Shown here: one piece after another, positions 28,074-37,528 of the stretch
How the letters are laid out: each line of letters begins with the position of its first letter
How positions within the stretch are numbered: position 1 is the first letter of the stretch
Assembly (NCBI GenBank): GCA_944392205.1
Contig: CALXVV010000028.1
Coordinates: 1-63,856 of the forward strand
Reading direction: 5' to 3'
DNA length: 63,856 nucleotides
Origin: an uncultured Alphaproteobacteria bacterium
Lineage (GTDB): Bacteria; Pseudomonadota; Alphaproteobacteria; RF32; CAG-239
Position numbers and translations under genes: made by a program
The notes under the pieces: model-generated
What the model was told of the DNA's origin: nothing
Seen by the model: the letters and a program-made list of their open reading frames with translations, nothing else
The model's database searches: none

Positions 28074-29090
28074 ATGAGCAAGACAGAAACATATTATGAC
28101 ATCGTTGGTATCGGCAACGCAATTGTAGACGTTTTAGCCAAAGTCGGCGACGGTTTCTTGAAAGAGAGAAATTTGCCCAAGGGCTGCATGACCCTAATGG
28201 ATGCCAAAACCGCGGGTAAAATTTACGCCGACATTGTGCCTGAGCGTGAGGTCCCCGGTGGTTCTGCGGCCAACACGGTTGCAGGCATAGCCTCTCTGGG
28301 CGGTACCCCGGCCTTTATCGGCAAGATTCATGATGATGAGCTGGGCCAGGAATTCACCCGCGATATCGGTGCCGCCGGTGTAGACTTTTTTACGATTCCC
28401 CTAAATGAGGGACCGGTTACAGGGCGCAGTGTCGTTTTAGTCACGCCCGATGCCGAGCGCTCAATGTTTACCTACCTTGGCGCAGCCACTCACTTAACGG
28501 AAGAAGACATTGATGAAGAAATCATTCAGGCCGGCAAAATTACTTACATTGAGGGCTATTTGTGGGACACGGATAACTGCCAAGGGGCACTAATCAAGGC
28601 TTGCCAATTGGCCCACAAACACGGACGCAAAATTGCCTTTACTTTATCAGACACCACCTGCATCACCCGCAATCGGGAAGCAATCTTCAACTTTGTCAAA
28701 GAATATGTAGACATTCTTTTTGCCAATGAAGAAGAAATAAAAGCCCTGTTTGCAGAAAGTGATTTTTACAAGAGTCTGGACTTAATCAAGCCACATGTAG
28801 AAATCGCCGCCATCACCAGAGGAATAAAAGGCTCCGTGGTTGTTAACGGCCGCACCAAAACTTTTGTTGAGGCTGAGGTTGTAGAAGACGTGGTTGACAC
28901 CACCGGTGCCGGAGATTTGTATGCGGCAGGCTTCTTGTTTGGCATGACTCAAGAACGCAGCCTTGGCACCTGTGCCATGATAGGCTCCATCGCCGCTGCA
29001 GAAATCATCACCCACTATGGTGCCAGACCGGAAGTTTCCCTGCGCGGCTTGGTTCGCAACAAATTGCTGTCTTATGGCAAGAAGGCTTAA
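28074..29090 (+). CDS. PfkB-family kinase, adenosine-kinase-like
   Basis: The 338-residue ribokinase-fold enzyme starts YYDIVGIGNAIVDVLAKV, has the substrate loop VPGGSAANTVAGIASLGG near residue 60, GKIHDDELGQEF near 82, and the catalytic anion-hole motif DTTGAGDLYAAGFLFG near 277, whose Asp is the base. The pattern fits the alphaproteobacterial adenosine/nucleoside kinase group; other sugar substrates remain possible. It is a single plus-strand gene upstream of the repeat-containing bipA leader. Confidence 0.88.
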   Translation: MSKTETYYDIVGIGNAIVDVLAKVGDGFLKERNLPKGCMTLMDAKTAGKIYADIVPEREVPGGSAANTVAGIASLGGTPAFIGKIHDDELGQEFTRDIGAAGVDFFTIPLNEGPVTGRSVVLVTPDAERSMFTYLGAATHLTEEDIDEEIIQAGKITYIEGYLWDTDNCQGALIKACQLAHKHGRKIAFTLSDTTCITRNREAIFNFVKEYVDILFANEEEIKALFAESDFYKSLDLIKPHVEIAAITRGIKGSVVVNGRTKTFVEAEVVEDVVDTTGAGDLYAAGFLFGMTQERSLGTCAMIGSIAAAEIITHYGARPEVSLRGLVRNKLLSYGKKA

Positions 29091-29139
29091 AAATACACGA
29101 CAAGACAGCTTACACTGATAAAAAAATTTCATTAGGTTA

Positions 29140-29167
29140 TTGAAATTTAATTTTAAAAGTGTATTGT
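29140..29167 (+). promoter_or_regulatory. Candidate promoter of bipA
   Basis: TTGAAA (29140-29145), 16 bases, TATTGT (29162-29167). It would give a leader of about 260 bases containing both copies of the tandem hairpin repeat. Confidence 0.35.
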
Positions 29168-29201
29168 AAGGCGAATTTACAAAATTGAAGAGCTTACAAA
29201 A

Positions 29202-29420
29202 GCACGGCGTTTTCTTTCATAAATGGCCGTGCTGGAAGTAAATTTGTTGACGACGTGTACAAAAAGAGGTACACGAGGAAACAAATTTGCTTCACTGACA
29301 ACCATTTAGGGCACGGCGTTTTCTTTCATAAATGGCCGTGCTGGAAGTAAATTTGTTGACGACGTGTACAAAAAGAGGTACACGAGGAGACAAGTTTGCT
29401 TCAATGACGACCATTTAGGG
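29202..29420. repeat. Tandem 109-bp repeat in bipA leader, each a GTAC-tip palindrome
   Basis: Two copies, 29202-29310 and 29311-29419, nearly identical. Each begins with a GCACGGC/GCCGTGC hairpin overlapping a longer palindrome (29221-29307 and 29330-29416): AAATGG..GT..GAAG..AAATTTGTT, then GACGAC-GTGTAC-AAAAAGAG-GTACAC-GAGGA, then AACAAATTT..CTTC..AC..CCATTT. In copy 2 the right arm has an A-to-G change that would still pair with T/U as a wobble. The unit ends 13 bases before the bipA start. The rest of 29091-29201 holds only the candidate promoter. Confidence 0.85.
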
Positions 29421-29432
29421 AAGAAAACGAAG

Positions 29433-31250
29433 ATGAATATGAGAAATATTGCCATAATAGCTCACGTTGACCACGGCAAGACCACGCTGGTTGACGGGCT
29501 CCTAAAACAAAGCGGAACCTTCCGCGATAATCAAAAGGTAGAAACCTGTGTTATGGACAGCAACGAGCTGGAAAGAGAGCGTGGTATCACCATCCTTTCA
29601 AAATGCACCTCTGTTAACTGGCACGGGACTCACATTAACATTGTGGACACTCCGGGCCACGCTGACTTTGGCGGCGAGGTTGAGCGCATTCTCTCCATGG
29701 TTGATGGTGTTGTTTTGCTGGTTGATGCCTCTGAAGGCCCAATGCCGCAGACCAAGTTTGTGCTGGGCAAGGCATTAAAATTAGGGCTCTGCCCGATTGT
29801 CGTTATCAACAAAGCCGACAAGCCGGATGCCCGTTGTGATGAGGTATTAGACGAGGTCTTTGACCTTTTTGTCAGCTTAAATGCCAACGACAAGCAGCTT
29901 GATTTTCCGGTTCTTTACGCTTCCGGACGCAATGGTTGGGCGGTTAAAGAGTTAGAAGATGAGAAAAAAGATTTAACCCCCTTGTTTGAGCTGATTTTGT
30001 CTTATGTTCCTGAGCCTGCCTGTGAGCCGGACAAACCTTTTTCAATGCTGGCCACCACTTTGGAATCCGACAAATTCATCGGCCGTTTGCTAACCGGAAA
30101 GATTCAATCAGGCACCTTGCATTTGAATGATACGGTAAAAGTTTTGGATGGCCAAAACAACGAGATTGAACGTGTCCGCATCAGCAAAATTTTGGCCTAT
30201 CGCGGGCTCAACCGAGAATCTCTGACCGAGGCTCATGCCGGAGATATTGTGGCAGTTGCCGGTGTTGTCAAGGGCACCGTAGCCGATACGATATGCGCTT
30301 TTGAGGTTAATGAGGCCATCAAAGCTCAGCCGATAGATCCTCCGACTTTGGCCATGACTTTTTCAATCAACGATTCGCCTTTGGCCGGCCGTGAGGGGGA
30401 TAAAGTTACCTCTCGTATGATTTGGGACCGTTTGTGCAAAGAAGCCGAAGGCAACATCGCCCTCAAGATTTCCCGCACCGACAGCAGTGATTCTTTTGAG
30501 GTAGCCGGCCGCGGAGAATTGCAGTTAGGCGTGCTGATTGAGACCATGCGCCGAGAGGGCTTTGAGCTTTCCATCTCTCGTCCGCGTGTATTGATGAAAA
30601 AAGATGAAAACGGCCAACTTTTGGAACCGATAGAAGAAGTTGTTGTCGATGTTGATGAAGAGTTTTCCGGAGCTGTTGTTGAGAAATTAGGACAAAGAAG
30701 AGCCGAGATGGTAGATATGATTCCTTCCCAAATTGGCAACAAAGTCCGCCTGATTTTCAACGCTCCTTCACGCGGTCTGATTGGTTATCACTCAGAATTT
30801 TTAACCGACACCCGCGGCACCGGCGTCATGAACAGATTGTTCAAATGCTATGAACCCTACAAAGGAGAGATTGAAAGCCGCCGCAACGGAGTTCTGATTT
30901 CCTCAGAAACCGGCACAGCCATTGCCTATTCTTTGTGGAAGTTGCAAGAGCGCGGCCCCATGTTTATTGACCCGGGTGTTCCGGTCTACACCGGCATGAT
31001 TATCGGTGAACACACCAAACCAAATGACTTGGAAGTCAACCCTTGCAAAGCTAAGCAGCTGACCAACATCCGTGCAGCAGGCAAGGATGAGGCCATAGAT
31101 TTGGTTCCGCCTCGCAAGCTGACTTTGGAGCAAGGCTTGTCCTACATTCAAGAAGATGAACTCTTAGAGGTTACACCCAAGACTTTGCGCCTGCGCAAAC
31201 GGATTTTGGACCCGATAGCCCGTCGCCGTCAAAAACCAGGTGATTTGTAA
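29433..31250 (+). CDS. bipA: Ribosome-binding GTPase BipA/TypA
   Basis: The 605-residue translational GTPase starts MNMRNIAIIAHVDHGKTTLV; further G motifs are DTPGHADFGGEVER near residue 74 and NKADKPDAR near 130. EF-G-like domains II, III and V follow (GRGELQLGVLIETMRREGFE near 370), and the BipA-specific C-terminal domain ends RKRILDPIARRRQ. It aids 50S assembly and stress or low-temperature growth. The start at 29433 follows the family N-terminus; the frame is open further upstream only because it reads through the repeat. The long repeat-bearing leader suggests RNA-level control (inference). Confidence 0.95.
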   Translation: MNMRNIAIIAHVDHGKTTLVDGLLKQSGTFRDNQKVETCVMDSNELERERGITILSKCTSVNWHGTHINIVDTPGHADFGGEVERILSMVDGVVLLVDASEGPMPQTKFVLGKALKLGLCPIVVINKADKPDARCDEVLDEVFDLFVSLNANDKQLDFPVLYASGRNGWAVKELEDEKKDLTPLFELILSYVPEPACEPDKPFSMLATTLESDKFIGRLLTGKIQSGTLHLNDTVKVLDGQNNEIERVRISKILAYRGLNRESLTEAHAGDIVAVAGVVKGTVADTICAFEVNEAIKAQPIDPPTLAMTFSINDSPLAGREGDKVTSRMIWDRLCKEAEGNIALKISRTDSSDSFEVAGRGELQLGVLIETMRREGFELSISRPRVLMKKDENGQLLEPIEEVVVDVDEEFSGAVVEKLGQRRAEMVDMIPSQIGNKVRLIFNAPSRGLIGYHSEFLTDTRGTGVMNRLFKCYEPYKGEIESRRNGVLISSETGTAIAYSLWKLQERGPMFIDPGVPVYTGMIIGEHTKPNDLEVNPCKAKQLTNIRAAGKDEAIDLVPPRKLTLEQGLSYIQEDELLEVTPKTLRLRKRILDPIARRRQKPGDL

Positions 31251-31260
31251 GAAAACGGAA

Positions 31261-31291
31261 AACCCTCGATACAAAAATATCGAGGGTTTTT
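31261..31291. terminator. Terminator of bipA
   Basis: AACCCTCGATA/TATCGAGGGTT, loop CAAAAA, T run on the plus side and A run on the other; shared with the convergent small gene at 31297. Confidence 0.88.
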
Positions 31292-31296
31292 CATCT

Positions 31297-31590
31297 TCAA
31301 ATTTTAGAGTTCTTACTCTCTGGTGCGGAAATCATTCCAAACAAGGAACATACCCCTATGGCCAAAGCATAACTGATGAGCTGAGAAACCAGCACCAACT
31401 CATCTTCGGTTTGCCAATGGACAAAAAAGAGTGGAAGGATCATGATGGCGGCAATCAAAAAAGCATGCATTTTTCGCACATGAAACCGATGTTCCAAAAC
31501 GCGCAAACGGCTCTCAAAATGGAAAAGCATAAACACGGCCAACAAAACAACCACTATGAGTTCTTTGGGCTGAGGTAGAATAAACTCCAT
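31297..31590 (-). CDS. Small membrane protein of unknown function
   Basis: The 97-residue product has three hydrophobic segments: ELIVVVLLAVFMLF (about 10-23), HAFLIAAIMILPLFFVHW (about 42-59) and LISYALAIGVCSLFGMI (about 71-87), separated by a basic loop (RLRVLEHRFHVRK). The ribosome site is weak (TAGG before the ATG) and a TATTAT/TATAGG-like -10 lies close upstream. I recognise no family. Confidence 0.6.
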   Translation of the reverse strand: MEFILPQPKELIVVVLLAVFMLFHFESRLRVLEHRFHVRKMHAFLIAAIMILPLFFVHWQTEDELVLVSQLISYALAIGVCSLFGMISAPESKNSKI

Positions 31591-31666
31591 AACCTATAAT
31601 ATTTAAATTGTTTGTATTTAATTGTGAACTGCAGTGATGTATAGCACCAAAAGATTAAAATTCAAT

Positions 31667-31696
31667 AAAAAACTCCGGAATTTTTCCGGAGTTTTT
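31667..31696. terminator. Intrinsic terminator
   Basis: AAAACTCCGGAA/TTCCGGAGTTTT with a TTT loop; serves the minus-strand gene at 31731. Confidence 0.85.
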
Positions 31697-31730
31697 AAGC
31701 CATGTCGTTTATGGAGAAATCAAAAAAATA

Positions 31731-32036
31731 TTATCGTCCGCTGTTACCTTTATCTGTATTAACAAAATGAACTTTCTTAGGCTTAAATGGTGCCTTAACG
31801 GTATTAATCAGAGAAGCCACTCTATCACTCATAGATGGTTTTCCGTGAGCAGCTTTTTCCAAACGAGGAGAATACCCCTCAAACGTCTTAGTATTTCCGT
31901 TTTCCCCCAAAGAATTAAAATCAACATACAACTTCTTAGGGCTCAAATCAAACTTTATCTCATAATCGCCAGGACCGGAAGCCAGATGCTTAGCCCCGTC
32001 CTCAATACGTGTCATGGTTTCTTTAATATCAGTCAT
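31731..32036 (-). CDS. Hypothetical protein
   Basis: The 101-residue soluble basic protein starts MTDIKETMTRIEDGAKHLA with a helix, then short strands (YEIKFDLSPKKLYVDFNSLG) and a Lys/Pro-rich end (FKPKKVHFVNTDKGN). GGAG lies seven bases before the ATG at 32036; a longer frame to 32063 has no site. It has its own terminator and is divergent from murJ. I recognise no family. Confidence 0.6.
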   Translation of the reverse strand: MTDIKETMTRIEDGAKHLASGPGDYEIKFDLSPKKLYVDFNSLGENGNTKTFEGYSPRLEKAAHGKPSMSDRVASLINTVKAPFKPKKVHFVNTDKGNSGR

Positions 32037-32228
32037 AACATTTCTCCACAAACAAAATCTCATCTCTTTTGTCTATTATCGCAATTTAAAAGCATTTTGT
32101 CAACTAAAAAACTTTAAAAAATGGCGAAAAACTTAGGCAAAAGTTGATATTTAGTGTTTCATTATTGGAAATAATAACCTATAATCTCTTAAAATCAACT
32201 TAATAAACCAATTAGGCCACAAAATATA

Positions 32229-33812
32229 ATGAGTTTATTCAAATCTATTGCCACCTTTGGCAGTTTTACGCTCCTTTCCCGCATAACCGGATTCTTTCGT
32301 GACATGGTTTTGGCCAACTTTCTGGGCGCCGGCATGATTTCCGATGCTTTTTTTGTTGCTTTCAAGCTGCCAAACCTGTTTCGCTCTTTGTTTGCAGAGG
32401 GGGCTTTTACCTCTGCTTTTGTGCCGATGCTTTCTCACAAACTGGTGACCGACAGCAAGCAAGACGCCATAGATTTTGCCGCCCGAGCAATATCGGTTTT
32501 GGCCTTCTTTTTGGCGATTTTTGTAATCATAATGGAGTTGTTAATGCCCTTTGTGGTCCAGCTTCTGGCGCCCGGGTTTATTGATGACCACGGCAAGATA
32601 GAGCTGGCAACCGAGCTTTCAAGAATTACTTTTCCGTTTTTGCTTTTTATATCTATTGTTTCTTTCCAATCTGGGATTCTGAATGCGCTTGGCAAATTTG
32701 CCGCCCCGGCAGCCGCTCCGGTTATTTTGAATGTGATGATGATTTTATCCGTTTTCATTTTTGTACCGTTTGGCAGCACGCCGGCGCACGGCATCGCCAT
32801 TGGCGTAACCGTTGCCGGTTTTCTAGAGATTTTGTGGCTGATGTTCTTTTTGCACCGCCAGCAGGTCTACCTAAAGCCGGATTTCAAGATTTTATCTTTA
32901 CTCAAAGACAGCAGCATTCGCACACTTTTTAAAAGAATTGCCCCCGGCGTATTGGGCGCCGGTGTTTACCAAATCAACATGGTGGTAGACACCATTTTGG
33001 TCTCTCTGGTGGGAACCGGTGCCATATCATGGCTGTATTATGCCAACAGATTGCAACAACTGCCTTTAGGAGTGGTCGGTGCCGCCATTGGTGTTGCGGT
33101 TTTGCCGATTCTCTCACATCATCTAAAAGCCGGAGAAATTGACGAGGCCGGACGTGTGCAAAACAAGGCTTGGGAGTATGGGGCCCTGCTTTCGATTCCG
33201 GCCGCGGTTGCCCTGATTTTCCTGGCCGAGCCAACGATTAACATTCTTTTCCAACACGGCAAATTTGGCAGTTTTCAAACTGATATGACCGCCAAAGCCG
33301 TCATTGCCTATGCCATAGGTTTGCCTGCCTATGTCTTGGTCAAAGCCTTGGCGCCAAACTTTTTTGCCAGAGGAGATACGAAAACGCCGGTCAAATACAG
33401 TATCGTGGTGCTGCTCACCAATTTGTGTTTTTCGGTTATCTTAATGAAACCTTTTGGACATGTGGGCATAGCTATGGCCACCACAATAGCAGCTTTTGTA
33501 TCATTGGGGCAATACATTCATGGTCTCAAAAAACGAGGTTTCTGGGCTTGTCCAAAAGAACTCTTGATACAAACGGCAAAAATTCTGGCATGCTCAATTG
33601 TGATGGGAATAATAATTGATTTTGGCGAGATTTTATTGAATATGCATTACGGCAACTGGCTAAACCTTTCCATATGGTCCAAACTATGCTGGTTCTTGCT
33701 TTTGTGCATTTTGGGTGTTGCAACTTTTGCAATAACCGCTAAACTAAGTGGTACCTTTGATATTAAAGAGCTAATAAAGATGCTTGGCAAACGGAGTGGC
33801 AAAAATGCGTAA
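32229..33812 (+). CDS. murJ: Lipid II flippase MurJ
   Basis: The 527-residue MOP-superfamily transporter has about 14 membrane helices. Family landmarks are RITGFFRDMVLANFLGAG near residue 19, NLFRSLFAEGAFTSAFVP near 50 and APNFFARGDTKTPVKYS near 375. It moves the peptidoglycan precursor lipid II across the inner membrane. It heads a run murJ-DUF2333-nfu-bax; the next ATG lies inside its last three codons (ATGCGTAA). Confidence 0.95.
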   Translation: MSLFKSIATFGSFTLLSRITGFFRDMVLANFLGAGMISDAFFVAFKLPNLFRSLFAEGAFTSAFVPMLSHKLVTDSKQDAIDFAARAISVLAFFLAIFVIIMELLMPFVVQLLAPGFIDDHGKIELATELSRITFPFLLFISIVSFQSGILNALGKFAAPAAAPVILNVMMILSVFIFVPFGSTPAHGIAIGVTVAGFLEILWLMFFLHRQQVYLKPDFKILSLLKDSSIRTLFKRIAPGVLGAGVYQINMVVDTILVSLVGTGAISWLYYANRLQQLPLGVVGAAIGVAVLPILSHHLKAGEIDEAGRVQNKAWEYGALLSIPAAVALIFLAEPTINILFQHGKFGSFQTDMTAKAVIAYAIGLPAYVLVKALAPNFFARGDTKTPVKYSIVVLLTNLCFSVILMKPFGHVGIAMATTIAAFVSLGQYIHGLKKRGFWACPKELLIQTAKILACSIVMGIIIDFGEILLNMHYGNWLNLSIWSKLCWFLLLCILGVATFAITAKLSGTFDIKELIKMLGKRSGKNA

Positions 33813-34824
33813 AATCCAAATAAAAGAACGGATACTTGCACTAAGGATTCCTCAACGATTAAAGGTATTGCTGCGCCCTTGGCCGCGCTTAAGAAATTTG
33901 GTTAACACCTGGCCCAAGCTGATTTTGCTGTTTATTGCCGCTTTTATCTTTTTGTACTACCCCTTGGGTGCCATGGTTAGTGAAAATATTGATAAAAACA
34001 CCGACTATGAATTTCACAAAAAGGGCTCTCAATCCGCAACAATCGGAGCCATGGCATTTTTAATTCGCCGAGAAGTCTATGATAAGAGCTGGACGCCGAG
34101 CCTTCCCTTTGTGTTTCCGGCCTCCATGCTGGATAACATGCCCTCTTTTCAGCTGGGGCTGATGTCTTCAATCGGCACTCTCTCCAAAGCCCTTGCCCAA
34201 AGGATAGACATGCCATCCCAAGAAGAATCTCCTCTGCAGACAGCTGCAGATTTATTGCAATATCCCGGCACGATTTGGATGTTTTCTCCAGACAATAATT
34301 TGGTTCCGGCCCCCTCTTCCAACAGCCAGTACAGAAGAGCCCGCAAACAGTTGCAAAACTACAATCGTGATTTAGCTGAAGGCCAGGCAGTGTTCATCAC
34401 CAAAGCAGAAGACCTGAGTTATTTTCTGAAAGCCATTCAAAAAGACTTGGCCAAGAGTTCTCGCAAACTGGAAACACAAATCAGAGAACACAGCACCGAT
34501 TTTTATGACGGCAAGGCTGACGATGTTTTCTACTATGAGCAAGGCAAGTTATATGCCTACTACCTGCTTCTAAAAGCTCTCGGCACAGACTACAAAGAGA
34601 CCATCTTACAACACAACATTTACCAGACCTGGACATCGCTGTTAAAGACGCTTGAAAACGCAAGTCTTCTTTCACCGACAATTGTTCGCAACGGAGAATT
34701 AGATAGTCTGACAGCCCCCAACCACCTGGCATCGCTCGGATATTTTAACCATAAAGCAATTGCTCTTCTACAAAACATGCAAGCAATGCTTAATCGCCCT
34801 CAAACACAAGGAATAGCAAAATGA
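33805..34824 (+). CDS. DUF2333 family inner-membrane protein
   Basis: The 339-residue protein has one membrane helix near residues 37-60 (LILLFIAAFIFLYYPLGAM) after a basic cytoplasmic start, then a large periplasmic helical domain with the family's conserved start GSQSATIGAMAFLIRREV near 76. The function is unknown in the literature I know. The ATG at 33805 overlaps the murJ stop and has GGAG eight bases before it; a frame opening at 33784 is therefore rejected. The coupling to murJ and the muramidase-like gene at 35366 hints at a cell-wall role (inference). Confidence 0.85.
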   Translation: MRKIQIKERILALRIPQRLKVLLRPWPRLRNLVNTWPKLILLFIAAFIFLYYPLGAMVSENIDKNTDYEFHKKGSQSATIGAMAFLIRREVYDKSWTPSLPFVFPASMLDNMPSFQLGLMSSIGTLSKALAQRIDMPSQEESPLQTAADLLQYPGTIWMFSPDNNLVPAPSSNSQYRRARKQLQNYNRDLAEGQAVFITKAEDLSYFLKAIQKDLAKSSRKLETQIREHSTDFYDGKADDVFYYEQGKLYAYYLLLKALGTDYKETILQHNIYQTWTSLLKTLENASLLSPTIVRNGELDSLTAPNHLASLGYFNHKAIALLQNMQAMLNRPQTQGIAK

Positions 34825-35363
34825 TTATAGAAACTCAGCCCACTCCGGACAAAAACGTGCTGAATTTTTTTCCACCACAGCCGGTTCTCAAGGCCGGGCG
34901 AGCAGAATTTGTAGACGCCAAATCCCTGCGCAAATCACCTTTAGCGGAACATATTTTTGACCTTGGCGGCATTGTCTCTCTTTTTATCACGGCCGAGATG
35001 ATATCTGTCACCAAAGAAGATACTGCCTCATGGGAGGAGCTAAAGCCCCAAATTTTAGCAGAAATTATGGATCATCTTTCTACCGGAGAAGAAACCATCA
35101 CCGCTTCTGCCGCAGAAGAGAACAATGTTGTAGACCAAATAAAAGGCCTGCTCAATGCCAGGATTCGTCCGGCAGTCAAACAAGATGGCGGAGATATCGT
35201 TTTTAGAGATTTCAAAGATGGAGTTGTCTATGTGGAGATGCAGGGCTCCTGCAAAGGATGCCCCTATGCCCTTGTCACTCTGAAAGAAGGGGTTGAAAAG
35301 ATATTAAAGACCTATATTCCACAAGTAAGAGAGGTTAGGAATCAATCGGCTGAAGAGGAGTGA
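34821..35363 (+). CDS. NifU/NfuA-like iron-sulfur cluster carrier
   Basis: The 180-residue two-domain protein has an Nfu N-terminal domain (residues about 4-85, starting ETQPTPDKNVLNFFP) and a NifU C-terminal domain with LLNARIRPAVKQDGGDIVFR near 110 and the cluster ligands GSCKGCPYA near 140. It hands 4Fe-4S clusters to apoproteins; HydF and the ferredoxin in this window would be possible clients. It overlaps the previous gene by ATGA and ends two bases before the next ATG. Confidence 0.93.
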   Translation: MIIETQPTPDKNVLNFFPPQPVLKAGRAEFVDAKSLRKSPLAEHIFDLGGIVSLFITAEMISVTKEDTASWEELKPQILAEIMDHLSTGEETITASAAEENNVVDQIKGLLNARIRPAVKQDGGDIVFRDFKDGVVYVEMQGSCKGCPYALVTLKEGVEKILKTYIPQVREVRNQSAEEE

Positions 35364-35365
35364 GA

Positions 35366-36289
35366 ATGAGATACCTTCTCTTTGTTTTATATCTTTTGTT
35401 GGCCCTGCCTGTTCCGGCAAAAGCGGCAGATGCTTTGAACCTAGGCAAAATAAGCGTTGCCGAGTTAGAAGAAATTTACGATTTTTACGATTATCATGGG
35501 GAAAAAGACTATCTCATGATACCGAGTTATCACTACCCGCCGATTTTCTTAAAATATTTTCCGAGTGATTTTGCCAAGATAACTGATGAAAAAAAGCGCA
35601 ACGCGATGTTCATCAAGATTTTAGCACCGCTAACGATGAAGTTAAACAATGAAATTTTAGCAGAAAGAAAAGAAATCTTAGCGGTTTTAAAAGACTTTCA
35701 AAAGCATCAAGAACTCAGCAGCGAACAAGAAAAATTTATTGAAGATAAAGCCACAAAATATGATGTATTCACCCGTCTTCAAGGATATCGAAGATACGCC
35801 TATTTTTTAGATGAATTGCTGAAAAAAGTTCATGTTATTCCGCCATCAATTTTAATCACGGCATCAGCCCTGGAAACCAACTGGGGAACATCGCGTATTG
35901 TCAAAGAGGGTAATTCTCTATACAAAGCGCTCAACTGGTATAGCGACGAAGGTCTAAAACCGATAGGAGAAAAAGAAGATGACAGCTATCGGATAAAAAC
36001 CTACCCAGATATTTACAGTTCGATGCAAGAATTTGCCTTAAAACTTAACTCCAGTATTTCCTTTAAGGAATTAAGAGGATTTCGCGACAAAATTTTAGAC
36101 CGCCGCACTCCATTGCTTGGCACCATGTTAGCACCGCACATGGTTTGGAACTCTCCCTTACAAAACTATGCCGGACTTTTTGACTATACTCTTGCGTATT
36201 ACGAGCTCAATATAATTGACAAATCCGTGCTAGATAGTAAGATGATAGAGAAATCATTGCCTAAGAAGCTGCAAGATTTGGCCTTGTAA
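35366..36289 (+). CDS. Bax-like glucosaminidase-domain protein, exported
   Basis: The 307-residue product has a signal peptide (MRYLLFVLYLLLALPVPAKA). Residues about 140-290 match the Bax/FlgJ glucosaminidase fold: VIPPSILITASALETNWGTSRI with the putative catalytic Glu, EGNSLYKALNWYS, and YPDIYSSMQEFALKLNS. It likely cleaves peptidoglycan glycan strands in the periplasm. The ATG at 35366 is used because GAGGAG precedes it, although a GTG at 35360 is in frame. It is the last gene of the murJ run. Confidence 0.85.
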   Translation: MRYLLFVLYLLLALPVPAKAADALNLGKISVAELEEIYDFYDYHGEKDYLMIPSYHYPPIFLKYFPSDFAKITDEKKRNAMFIKILAPLTMKLNNEILAERKEILAVLKDFQKHQELSSEQEKFIEDKATKYDVFTRLQGYRRYAYFLDELLKKVHVIPPSILITASALETNWGTSRIVKEGNSLYKALNWYSDEGLKPIGEKEDDSYRIKTYPDIYSSMQEFALKLNSSISFKELRGFRDKILDRRTPLLGTMLAPHMVWNSPLQNYAGLFDYTLAYYELNIIDKSVLDSKMIEKSLPKKLQDLAL

Positions 36290-36364
36290 CAAAACTGTCA
36301 TTAGAATTTGGCAGCATTTGGTATTATTATATACTTTAGGACAACCACTTTTTGGCATATAACC

Positions 36365-37471
36365 ATGAACAAAACGCCGTTAACAAAACAAGATGTTGAG
36401 AATTTATCTTTGCACCCCGGGCTGGGTGCAAAAACGGTTGTTGCCCAAAAGGTAAGCAACTATTATAACGGCACCACGGTTACGCCCAAAGGGTTGAAAC
36501 TGGCAGAAGATATTTTCCGCATTATGGTTAGAGACGTAGAGTTAAAAGTTCGCGAGGTTTTGGCTGAAAGCTTAAAAAACTGCCATAATTTACCTGAAGA
36601 TATTGTTGATTCCGTCATCAGGGATTCTGACAGTGTTGCCATTCCGTTTTTGAAATACTATTCCAGCTTGAGCAACAATGATTTAATCCGAATTTTAAAC
36701 ATTTCCGGCATCAATAAGCAGATAGCAGTTGCAGAAAGACTAAATCTCCCGCATGAGATCTCGCAATATATTGCCGAAAAATGCCCGGAAGAGGTCGTCG
36801 GAGCACTGATATCAAATGAAACCGCTAATATTCATGAAAAGACCTATGACACAATTTTAGAAAAATATCACGAAAGTGAAGACATTAAACGCCGCCTGGT
36901 TTATCGTACGGAAGTTCCAACCTCTGTAATTGAAAAAATTGCCAACTCCCTGTCTGAGGAGCTGAAGAAACATCTGATTTTGACACATAACCTACCAGTT
37001 GATATGGCAACAGATTTGGTTGAGGAAGTGAGAGAGAAGACGACCTTAAAGATATCTGAGGAATATAGTTCCGACAAACAAATAGAAGAACTGGTACATC
37101 AACTATATACATCTAACCGCCTCACCGCTAATTTGGTTGTTCGCGCCATCTGCATGGGAGATTTGAAATTTTTTGAATATGCTATTGTGTACTTATCTAA
37201 CACGCCGATTTTAGAGGTCAGAAAAACCTTGTTTAACCCCACGGCAGATTTCATGGTTCGCAACCTTCTGCGCAAAGCCTACATTCCCAAGACGATGTTT
37301 CCGGCAGTTTTCTCGGCCTTAAAAGTTATAAAAGATATTAAATTTGATTGCAAAAGAAGCAATCGTCAGTCTTTTGCGCACAAGGTAATTGAGCGAATTT
37401 TATCATACACCCCCGGCAATGATGAACTAAGTGAAGAAGATATTCGTTATCTTGTATCTAAAATCAGCTAG
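36365..37471 (+). CDS. DUF2336 family protein
   Basis: The 368-residue soluble all-helical protein starts MNKTPLTKQDVENLSLHP. It shows the HEAT-like pattern of DUF2336: KVREVLAESLKNCHNLPEDI near residue 58, then repeated 'P-x-x-V/I-x-x-x-L/I' helices, for example VPTSVIEKIANSLSEELKKH. The family is found mainly in alphaproteobacteria and its role is unknown. The ATG at 36365 starts the conserved part. It lies 57 bases before the HD-GYP gene and may share its signalling job (inference). Confidence 0.82.
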   Translation: MNKTPLTKQDVENLSLHPGLGAKTVVAQKVSNYYNGTTVTPKGLKLAEDIFRIMVRDVELKVREVLAESLKNCHNLPEDIVDSVIRDSDSVAIPFLKYYSSLSNNDLIRILNISGINKQIAVAERLNLPHEISQYIAEKCPEEVVGALISNETANIHEKTYDTILEKYHESEDIKRRLVYRTEVPTSVIEKIANSLSEELKKHLILTHNLPVDMATDLVEEVREKTTLKISEEYSSDKQIEELVHQLYTSNRLTANLVVRAICMGDLKFFEYAIVYLSNTPILEVRKTLFNPTADFMVRNLLRKAYIPKTMFPAVFSALKVIKDIKFDCKRSNRQSFAHKVIERILSYTPGNDELSEEDIRYLVSKIS

Positions 37472-37528
37472 GCTTATATTTTTCTTAATAAATATTGTTT
37501 ATACTAGGCGGCTAAGGAGGACAAACTT

